From Taenia hydatigena (lineage: Eukaryota; Platyhelminthes; Cestoda; Cyclophyllidea; Taeniidae), in NCBI GenBank assembly GCA_036345935.2, contig JADWOT020000004.1, positions 8,804,696 through 8,868,695 of the forward strand: 64,000 bases of DNA, given 5' to 3'. The notes beneath the pieces are model-generated. The model saw only the letters and a program-made list of their open reading frames with translations. It ran no database searches and was not told where the DNA came from. The translations under genes and the position numbers were made by a program. The stretch's first letter is position 1; each line of letters opens with the position of its first letter. This document shows positions 13,101 through 22,718 of the stretch, piece after piece.

Positions 13101-14599
13101 AGGTTCATCCAGACGCCAGTGCACAGTTTGCACACGAGAACAGCTGCATAGGTTGGAGGAACCATTCGCAGTGAAGTAATGTCACGACTTGAGTACGCGT
13201 AAGCAGCCTGCAGCGTGAATCGGCATTGCCAAATCGCGAATTCAAGCCAAGCCGAGCCTTGGAAACTGCAGCAGTAAAGCTAGAGGGATGATGGGAGCAG
13301 TATACTTCACGCGAACTAACAACTAGATGGGCTGCAATGATCAGCCGTGACAATGTCACGCTTTTTACAAATTACCAGCATAGATATCATCAGGGCAATC
13401 TTTCTCAGTCTCCATTTACCTGCAGGCTCTTGATGACACCATATCAGCCCACTTAGCCACCGAAGGACTACCTTGACAACAGGGAACGAAGCCATATTGT
13501 GTGTGAGTAGTAGCGATTCAAATTCAGCTGTGCAGACAGAGCAATTGGTTGATGGCAATAACTAAGCTGAGCTTGGTGTAGATGCTTGGTGTAGACATGC
13601 AACTAGTTGCAATGACAACCACATGGAGTGCGATGTGGCTAAATTAGCACCACTGCGGCTGTTCAACAAAGTAAAACATAGCAACCGCTTTATGTATTGC
13701 TGGGATTGAATGACCTCCCCACTCACCATTACTTCCACGACGACAACGACAAACGAGTGATGGAGTGAAGTGATTATATCTTCAGGGAAGACTTCGGCGT
13801 AGCACCTAATACTGAAGCGCTGAAGAATGTTGAGGCGACTTGGCAAAGGTGTCAGATAGCAGAGAGAGCCGAGATCACGAGAGCAGATAGTGTGTACGAA
13901 GTAGCCCATCTCCTATGCCGACGTTCGCACGTGGCCTCACAAGTACACCTCCCTCAACTTCTATCGCTCTCAGTAATGCAACCATGTGTGCGTGTTTGTG
14001 CACACCAATTGCCATTGGCTTGCTAAGTGCAGCGGCCATTGACATCAAAGTGAATGCGGACGAGTATAATGGCCTAGACACTGGGCTGTTTTGCACATAT
14101 TACACACTCATGTTATTCATGTTAACTTATGGCACCATGAACGCGTTACCGATTTATGGGACTCCAATCACTCTAACATGCATTTGCCTCACTAGCAACC
14201 GTTTAAGATGACCAAACAATGTAAAACTGTGTCCCGAGATTCATTTAAGTAATTATTTCGCACGTCATGGCAATTAGGATCGACACATATTGAGCTCCAA
14301 TTTTATGCACGTGTACCCACATTGGTAGATCACTTAACCACCCGTACCTACTTCTGTCTTTTTGTAATTTCAGCCCACGATAAGACCCAATTCCAAAAAT
14401 GAGGGCGATCAACTTACCACAACTCCTTCCTGCTTACATATCTTTTTAAGTCGTCTGCCTAACACCAGAAGAATCTGGTCTAAATAACACGTGATTTCAA
14501 ATGACATATTCGGATTTGGCACTCGATTGGAGGATGGTCAAGTTAACTTAGGGAGGTGACTTGTGAAGCTTTCGTATAGCCCTGATTTTTAGGAAAATG
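10101..14599. other. Tract without recognisable genes
   Basis: Both strands were read. Only short open frames occur (longest about 100-115 codons, for example 13,909-13,562 minus), with no recognised domain, no convincing splice-bounded exon and no RNA gene. A fragment around 13,590-13,640 weakly resembles the 'caatgaccaccaaaagtggtgcat' motif at 15,540 and 15,695, so some old repeat sequence is present. Confidence 0.5.
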
Positions 14600-16060
14600 T
14601 TACCCAGAGGCAAGAGAGGAACCCGTTTTCGGTGATTTACAAATCTCAATAGAAAAGGCGTTCTTTACCCTTTGCCTAGAGAATCGAAACCAATCGTGCT
14701 GACACTGCTCCACACCGAATACGGACAGTGATTCTATCCATACCTAGGTACAATCTTATTCTCTGAATCACTGTCAGCATTCACAAATGCGCACGCTCTA
14801 GAATGAAGGCGAGCGGATACAGGGGACTGATTTACATAGCACCACTCTGGTGATTGCACTAATCCGTCGGCAGATCGCTTAGCCCGCCGAAGTCCTGATA
14901 AGTAGGCAACTGGTTTGAGTTTTGCATTGAAGAGTGTGCTTTTGTAAATAATACTCGACCACCCGCCTAACGGATCAAATTGATGGTGATGGCGAGTGAA
15001 GTTGATGTCGGAATGGCCTAATTAAGGGAGTAGGCGATGCAAATACTTCTACCTCGCCAACTTACACAGCCGTCACAAGTACTCAGTAATGTAGCCATGT
15101 GGTTATGACTGCGTTGCGAACTGAATTTTCGTGAGACAGATCATCCTAACATGCGCGTGGAAATGTGGCGATTTGCATGTGCTCGCTTTTGCTCACTCCA
15201 AGAATAGTTGATTGCTAGAGCAAGCGATGAGTAAGCCCTAGTCCACTTGCTCTCCTTTTACCCATCCATCCACTCACCCACCCACTCATTCCCATTCATC
15301 CGCTTCGAACGGCAATTCGAGAGCTTTATGGCAATTAGTTCAATTCATTCACACACTCTACTCGTTCCTTTGCAGTAGCAATCAATTGTGTTGCGAAGTC
15401 ACGCAGTAGGAGGTGCGATGTGCGACTGCGAAGGTGACCAGGAATCCATTTCGAGTTGTGTGAGATCATGGTGCAAATCGTGATCTAACGCAACTTGGCT
15501 ACAATTCACGCAGCCCACAACAAGCCTCAAACAAGTTACAATGACCACCAAAAGTGGTGCATCGTGACTGAATTAGCATCATCGGAACAAATAAAATATT
15601 CCCTGAATTTAATTTGTCAATCATGCAGTACCAAAGCTTATCTTTCCACAAGTTTTCATGGTTGAAGAGCAACAAACAAGCCGCAAATAATTTGCAATGA
15701 CCACCACAAATCGGTGCATTGTAACTACATTAGTACTGTCGGAAAACGCAAAATGTTCTCTAAGTTTTATTCCTGCGGATCGTAGTCTGAATGACGATGG
15801 CTACTGAGTAGTTATCTTGGCTTTAGTGAATGCAGTAAGGAGAATTGGATGAGGTACACAATGATGAAGCGGTGCATCATAGAAAGTGGGATGAAGATGG
15901 GTAATATGTGGAGGCAAAAGCGTGCGAAAATAGTGCGAGCAAATTCCATCACAGATTAGACAGTGTCACTAATGCTAAGAAGGGTAGGCAGACTGAGACT
16001 TACTCTTCGCAAAGTTGATGCTGTTTGCCCCTGTCTTCAGCTATTCTGGCAGTGGACAGA
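14600..16060 (+). repeat. Left arm of an old inverted repeat
   Basis: The plus strand here aligns, with many substitutions and small indels, to the reverse complement of 18,300-19,700. Anchors include 'caagagaggaac' at 14,612 versus the complement near 19,675, 'tgatgaagcggtgcat' at 15,862 versus the complement near 18,505, and the cccactcattccca run at 15,277 versus the complement near 19,010. The arms are clearly more diverged than the GT31 units, so this duplication is older. A local partial repetition within the arm (15,520-15,610 against 15,640-15,740) is also visible. Confidence 0.75.
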
Positions 16061-17691
16061 TGTGAACATGTGAGCAACGCGACATTTCCTTGTAAACACT
16101 AAATTGGCCTGCCTCACAACTATTCAGCCTGAAATAGGATCATGGCCACATAGTTTGATTAGTGAGCTGTCGTTGCCTTCGACTGCTCTGTGAGTTCCAA
16201 CAAAGAGGCATTTTCATCGTCTACTTCCTAACTAAATCAACATCAATTAGTGCCATTCTTCCTAAGCACCAACTAAATTGTTCACCATTGCTCTCAATCG
16301 CAACTGTTTAATGGAAGGATAATTTTATCATGGAAGTCATGCCCCACCATTTGAAGCCAAGACCATATTTAGACTTTTCCAGATGTTCAAAGTCAAGCAC
16401 CCTTTTGTCGGATCGTTACAATTGTCAGATTATCGACTCATTAACTTCAAGTTTGATCAATCTCCCGTTGCTACTCGCCTTTAGTTGGGACTTCCCCACT
16501 TGTTGATGCCAACGGCAATTTAAGTAATGAGATTTATTCGAGGTAGTGATAGAATCACGCCCCACATCCAGCATGGCACAACACCCGCCTGATTAATTGC
16601 AATTCTATGGGGAAAAGCACGAGTTTTGTGAATCACTGGGAATAATTTTCTCTCTTGCATCTTGCGACTTTTTCCAAGATTAAAACTATGCGAAAGGCTT
16701 GATCGTCATCTGCCTTGAGTAAAATGAACCATCCTTGATTTGAGTGCCATGCCACTTCTACCCTTATAAATTATGCTTCATCCCACCAGATTCTTCCCAA
16801 ATTCGGCAGATGGATTAAGGGATTGGACAGTGGGACATTCCATAGTCATTAAACAGGAGGTGTGTGGAAGTTGATGGGAGGGCGTGCGTTGTGATGACTG
16901 AATTGTGCATATTCTCGTTGTCGAATCATAGCCCGTGCTGGAAAAGCAATAAAGAAATTGATGAATGGAAATTGCTTCAGTTAGAGTAGATTTGCAGTCT
17001 CGATCGCGGAAGCTATTTATGTCAACTCAGTATCTTAATGAGCCGTAGATCTGGTTTCCAAAATCCAATTGGCACACCGATTAGGCGATAAAATTTTGAT
17101 TCCAATCACGAAAGTGTGAAGGATTGCATGGAAAAAGTTAACCGCAAAATGCTACGCCAGCGCAGTCTCTGAAAGCATTAGCCAAGTATCATTTCCACGT
17201 CTGCATCTACACCAAGAGATTATCCAACCAGCTTACCCATCTCCAACTTTACATCTAGAAATCACAAGGCCAAAATTTATCCGCGCACTGTTGAGCCATT
17301 TGGATTAAGGAGATCTGTGCCACCAGCACGCACACATGTAATGTTTTATAAAGTGAAATCGACAAATTCCATAATCATCTTCATTTGGGAACAAGAACTC
17401 GGGCTGAGATGCACAACAAACAGCATTTGGAGAAAAAAATCAATTTAATACACCAACTTAGTGCTGATTTTAATTAATATCCAACAATGACATTTGAAGC
17501 AGGCGTGCAACAACCCTGACTGACACAACCCCAATTACCCCACCGTTGCTCAATAGCACAAGCCACTGGAAGAGTGCCCACCATCTCCCCATCAGCAATA
17601 CCTCAACACAATTCCGCAATTCCGGTATGCCGCATCAAATTCGGCCTAGTTATCAAAATGACTAGAGTATCGTGCATTGGCTTCAATGCTA
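16061..17691. other. Interior of the old inverted repeat, no gene seen
   Basis: No open frame of note and no recognisable RNA gene. It contains 17,514-17,592, which is repeated at 28,729-28,805. Confidence 0.45.
17514..17592 (+). repeat. 79-bp direct repeat (partner 28,729-28,805)
   Basis: The segment starting 'cctgactgacacaacccc' and ending near 'caccatctccccat' is found again at 28,729-28,805 with only a handful of differences. Sequence on either side is unrelated at the two places, so this is a short dispersed element or the remnant of one. Confidence 0.8.
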
Positions 17692-18108
17692 CTAGACCCT
17701 GTGAATTTTCGATAAATTGAAAACAGCCTGTCGATGGGACCGTACGACTAAATGAAAAGGCTCAGACGAGTGAGCCAATCGGCGCACTCGTGACTGCGGG
17801 GTAAGATGTTGCAGGGAACCATTTAGTTCTTTGTAGAGTACATGACGGTGTCTGATGACGCTTTTGACACGACTATCCGGGTTCTTGTGAAGATCGGAAA
17901 GTAGATGCCATGATGCTGAGGCGAGCATGTAGTTAGAGGAGACGTCTTTGAGTGTGAGGCAGCGTAACCAAAGCGTCAAGTGTCTCATCCAAATACTGGA
18001 TTGGAAATCATTGCGATACAGAGACGTAGCCAAGTTGACACAACTAATACACCATTGTAAATGAAAACTAAACTTGCATTGCAGTGGGATCGTGCATGAA
18101 TGCGTCAT
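17692..18108 (-). CDS. Unrecognised open frame, possible exon
   Basis: This is a 138-codon minus-strand frame with no recognised domain. An acceptor-like 'aatggtgtattag' ends at about 18,044, so a real exon could run from there (CVNLATSLYRNDFQSS onward) to a GT at the end of the frame. The encoded sequence is rich in Leu, Arg, His and Ser and has amphipathic helical character. It lies just inside the right arm of the old inverted repeat, on the same strand as the coding-like segment at 19,795-19,555. It could be an exon of one minus-strand gene or a chance frame; the evidence is weak. Confidence 0.25.
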   Translation of the reverse strand: MTHSCTIPLQCKFSFHLQWCISCVNLATSLYRNDFQSSIWMRHLTLWLRCLTLKDVSSNYMLASASWHLLSDLHKNPDSRVKSVIRHRHVLYKELNGSLQHLTPQSRVRRLAHSSEPFHLVVRSHRQAVFNLSKIHRV

Positions 18109-18299
18109 TTATCATTTCATCAACATCAAGTGCTCAGTCAATCACTCATTCTGCCACAATTATTAGGCAAGTTTTCTCCAGAGCTTTTACAGCTTCAACT
18201 CCACTTCAAGCACAAATTCGAGTGATTGCTGTGAGTAAGTGTCAAGTGCATCACACAAATGCCCACAGATAACTCTTTACTGTATGTGCAGTGGCATAT

Positions 18300-19700
18300 G
18301 GTAGTGGCTTGAGCTGTCACAGTTGCGCTGCAGGGAGTGAGAAATGTTTGAATGTGCTTGTAAAGTCGTGTCTGCACACCGGTCAGGGGAAGGCCTACTT
18401 GGCATTGGCTACACTGTCTAATTTGCCACGGAATTGGTCCGTTCGATTTCCGGACGCTTTTGGCTCCACACACTACCTATCTTCATCCCACTTTCCATTA
18501 TGCACCGCTTCATCGTTGTGTGCTTCATCCAGTTCTCCTCACTGCATCCACTGAAACCACTTACCACTCAGTAGTCGTCGCCATTCACACTAAGATCCGT
18601 AGAGCTGACGCTTAGTCATGTCGCCTTAGGAAAGATAAGGTTCGAAATCAGTATGATTAACAAGTGAGTTTGACGAATATTTGATGTGTTTCGGTGGTGC
18701 TGAGTTGGTGACAATGCACCACGTTGTGGTAGTCATTGCAACTACTTTGAGGCTTGTTAAGGGCTGCGTGAATTGTAGCCGAATTGCGTTAGATCGCGGT
18801 TCGCAACATGATCATGTATAATTCGAAATGGATTCCTAGTTGCAATGCCAGTCGTGCTGTTTACTAAGTCATGCATTCTACCTCCTACGGCGCAACTAGC
18901 GACATCATTTATTTTTACCGCAAAGAAATGAGTAGTGTGCGTGAATGACTCGATCTAGTCGCCATGAAGGAGCTCTCGAAGTATCGCTTAAAGTAGATGA
19001 GTGGGAATGAGTAGGTGGGTGGGTGGGTGAGTTGGTGAGTGGACGGATGGGTGAAAGGAGGGTAAGTGGACTGGGATCTACTCTTCGCAATCCTGACGCC
19101 ACCTGCTATTGCTTTCAACCATGCCTGCAGTGAACAAAAGCATGCATGCACAAACTGCCACATTCCCACATGCATAAAAAGAGGATCTGCCTCACGAATA
19201 TTCAGTCTACAACGCAATCATAACCACGCGGCTACATTACTGAATGCGTGCGACTACTGTGCATGCATGCTGGCCAGGCAGAAGCATTTGCACCACTATC
19301 AATCTGATGTGTTGAACCGGTGGTCGATTATTCTTCATAAAAGACACACTCTTCCGTGCAAGACTCAAACCAATTGCTTACTTATCTGGACTTTGGCGCG
19401 CTAAGCATTCTGTTAACGAATTAGTGCAAAAATCAGATTAGCGAATCATGAATCATCAAGGATAATCTGCCGCCTATTGCCGCTCATCTTCATCCCAGAG
19501 CGTGTGCAGTTGTATATGATGACAGCAATTCAGAGAACGAGATTGCATGGGGATATTAACAAAATCCCTGCCCGCATGCAGTGTGCAGCAGTATCTGCAC
19601 GATTGATTTGGGTGCCATGAGCAAAAGCTACAAAGCGTCTTTCCCACAAAGATTAGTGGATCACCGAAAATCGGTTCCTCTCTTGCCACTGGGTCCATCT
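18300..19700 (-). repeat. Right arm of the old inverted repeat
   Basis: The reverse complement aligns with 14,600-16,060 as described there. It contains the GTGGGT-rich run at 19,010-19,045. Open frames inside are interrupted in the other arm, which argues against a conserved protein, except perhaps the frame at 19,795-19,555. Confidence 0.75.
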
Positions 19701-19795
19701 CCACCCAATGGGTACTGAAATCCGGTGCCACCCAACCACTAATGCCACTTTTCATTGGCGTCAAATTGTAGGCCTCCATACACAAGCTGGTGTGT
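19555..19795 (-). CDS. Coding-like segment, unrecognised
   Basis: On the minus strand an acceptor-like 'gataccttag' is followed by a frame of about 100 codons containing MEAYNLTPMKSGISGWVAP and DFSTHWVEMDPVAREEPIFG, which reads like real protein. The first part is retained at 53,548-53,466 (AYDWTPMKSGISGWVAPGF) and, more diverged, on the plus strand near 26,815-26,850. The second part has a decayed relative at 14,605-14,650. Conservation could be simple DNA repetition. The later cysteine-rich part of the frame may be intron. No family recognised. Confidence 0.3.
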
Positions 19796-21525
19796 TGCTA
19801 AGGTATCTCGACTACTTCTTAACATTCTAAAGTAAGCAATGCACTGTTCGATATAATGCATCTGCTCTGAGAAATGCATTAATTTTGCCAATGCTCCTGC
19901 TACATCTTCTCAGCATACGAACTCAGAGATAAACCAACTAGAGTCAAGCTAGCTGCAGATTCACCAGTTAAAATATGAGTAAAATCGAACCAGGGGAAAG
20001 GAATCGTAATAAGGAAAAAATAATTATGGATAAAGCTAGGTGAGAATAAATTCAGGCAAAGTAAGGTGTGGTTGTATGGGTAGGTTTTGCGAATTGGAAT
20101 GATTGTTCAGTAGATTCTACGAGTGTTTGCTTGCATTAGGTCACCAAACTGTCTGGTGAAATGGATTGTTCTAGCCTCTTGGAGGACAAATTCTTGCGAT
20201 TTTATTTATTATATGCGGTATTCACAATCGCCTAGATGCGATATGCGGTCTGCACGGATGTGCAGGTAGTGTGTGTCCAGTGGTGGGTGTGAACAATGAG
20301 GCCAACTAGCAACGCATGTAGGTTGTCGCGCATGTAAGTTGGTTTGCATTTGTACATCCACAATGCCATGAACCATGCTGCTGACGAAGCCATTTACGCC
20401 TCAATTTGGCATTTTGCACCAAGGACAAGCGAATTCCGCACCACAACTAACACGGCAAGATGACGTCTACTTCACCGAATGAAGTAGTCAGTTGAGCTCC
20501 TACTTTCAGCCCATCCAGATAGCTGCCAACAGCACGCTACTACACATTACTTCAATTGACATTGAAAAGCAGCGTTGCATAGACGAACCTCACCGTCGTT
20601 ACCGCCCATAGCAGCGAACACTAAACTGACGCTATGCTCACTGGTATGCATACATGTATTCTGATTTCCAAAACATAGATTCGTTCCCCCATATGCACAT
20701 ACTTATGCATGATACAAAAATACACTTCCGTATCAATGAAAGCGTGCAAATATTTGATACACACTTTCATGCACAAATCTACTTAGAATTATTGTCTTTA
20801 AAGGTAAACATCGTTCCCACAGATGCCTAATTAAGTCTGCATAAAATATCAATTTGTCTAACTCAAGAATTCATCTCTATCACTCGGTTGTACATAAATG
20901 CACATTATTAATGCACGATGCATACCCAATGGCAGTGCTACTGTTACTCAACAAAATGCCCAAATTTGTCTCATCACCCCGATTGCATGGGTGTGATTGC
21001 GCATCCAAAACCCGAATTCGGGTTTGTTTAAAATTATATACGATTTTATACAAATGCCTAAATTATTTCTTCGGGAAATACTTTGTTTGAGGATAGTCCT
21101 GTCGGCATGCTGCTTAATGGGATGCGCCGTAGGTTATTCAGCGCCTATCGAGCTGTGCGTGCATTCTTGCTGATTTTGCAGATCTGATTTATGCACAGTA
21201 TCTCCCTTGCCATAGGCAAACCAGTCGATTTAGTAAAGAAATGCAAGCACAACCGTGTTGCAGTGTGTTGTACACACTTGTGCAGTGTGTGGTGCGTCAG
21301 ACAGTGGGTGAAGTGATGTGGATGTGGATGTGAAGAGGCAGGCAAATGCACTCACCTGCTACATTGTCAGATGATGCTGTGAGGCAAGCACAACCACTCC
21401 AGCCTCAAGCATCATTTGCACACTATCCTATCGTTTTAGACCACTTAGCAAAGTAATTTCTGGTGAGACGCGCCCACATATGAACTGCACGCAGTTGAAT
21501 TAAGCACTGCATTGTAGCATGAAAC

Positions 21526-22697
21526 ATGGGAGCTCCTGCTCTTCCTTTCCATTCTACAAATCGAAAATCGGTGTTACACTTCATTGTCATCTGCGCATCC
21601 ATAAATTACCTTATCTACATTTATGCCATTCACTTCAAAACCACATCCTCGGAGAGGTGGGTAACTCAACCAAATCGCATCGGTACTTACTGCGCATGGA
21701 ACGATAGTATTTTTGCGAGCCCAAACGGCTACTATCGGCTGCGCCTGTGCTATACGAGCGTCTTCGACAAATCCAACCTACTGAACACAACACCCACGAT
21801 TGAGGAGTCGAAAATTCGAATAAACGGAAGCAGTAGACGCCTGAGATTTGAGGAGTTGGCAAGCATTCCGGATGTCGAGTGGTTGCCAAATTTTGATCCT
21901 AGCGTCTACCAGCTTTATCCTCAGTCGATTACCATGAGGGCTACACTGCAATCGCTCATTAATGACAAACCCATTTCTCACGTACGCAGAAAGTCTACCA
22001 TTGCTTTTCATGACACCACTTTCTTGTAAGTGGGCTAGCATCCCTCCGTGTGGTAGTTAATATGTGTGGGTATGTGAATGCATGAATATGCTTTTGCTCT
22101 TCCACTCATGACATCCCGTCCTCTACCGCCTTGCATGAAACAATATCTCAGGAACATTATTCTGTGATCTTGCATTCTTCTTTTAGCCTCCCCTTTACAA
22201 TCCATGGATCCGATTTCTCCAAGTACCCTCTAGAGTATGCTCTCCTCTCACGCACCCACAAGCCACAGATGGGCTCGCCGGTGGATTGTCTCGCCCTGAC
22301 GTGGTGATTGTGCACAAGTCAGGGGTCTACAATTTTGAGGAGAGAAAGTCAACTGCGCAAACTCTACCATCTCTACTACCCGAACGTCAAGATTTACCTC
22401 TTCTTCTCTATTGGCTTACCACGAACTTCGCTGGACAACGTATTTCAACGAGACGGATTCAATGTGACCCTTAATAACAGGGCAGGAAATAAACTGAAGG
22501 CATATTCACAGCATCCACAAAGGACAGCCGAAATGCTTTCCAGGGAAATGCACGAATGTGATGACCTACTTGTCGGTGACTACGAAGACTCCTACTATAA
22601 TTTGACGCTGAAAATGTTCCACACATTCCAGTGGGCTGCTCGATTTTGTCGACCCTACAAACCCATCTTCGTCTTTCTTGATGACGACTATGCCGTC
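21526..22697 (+). pseudogene. GT31 beta-1,3-galactosyltransferase-like gene, copy 2 (frameshifted, 3'-truncated)
   Basis: Exon 1 (21,526-22,025) is intact, with the same membrane anchor and stem as the other copies. Intron 22,026-22,186 is GTAAGT...TTTTAG. Exon 2 starts at 22,187. Two lesions are visible. One extra A in 'gagagaaagtc' (about 22,345) shifts the frame after VYNFEE, and copy 3 shares this. The reading then stops abruptly after the DxD motif (FLDDDYAV) at about 22,697, where foreign sequence begins. The C-terminal third of the catalytic domain, including the WPFHTPQYLG and IDDTWLG motifs, is missing. It cannot make an active enzyme. The stem frame discontinuity common to all copies is also present. 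Confidence 0.9.
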
Positions 22698-22718
22698 ATG
22701 CGAATGGCGCGTGAAGAA
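22698..22718 (+). other. 21-bp filler at the palindrome junction
   Basis: The 21 bases between truncated copy 2 and the inverted arm match 7,143-7,162 of the copy 1 downstream flank in the plus orientation. They are therefore a remnant of copy 2's own 3' flank. Immediately after them the sequence switches to the reverse complement of the flank at position 6,533 and lower. Confidence 0.8.

Larger units (their letters stand above)
19690..22718 (+). repeat. Left arm of GT31 palindrome 1
   Basis: This contains the long 5' flank and GT31 copy 2. The reverse complement of the arm matches 22,719-26,850, apart from a deletion that removed the 3' third of copy 2 and most of its downstream flank. The 5' flank part (19,690-21,518) is also nearly the same as 53,465-55,292. 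The plus-strand frame at 26,005-26,343 on the other arm is not open at the matching positions of the other copies, so it is not called as a gene. Confidence 0.85.
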
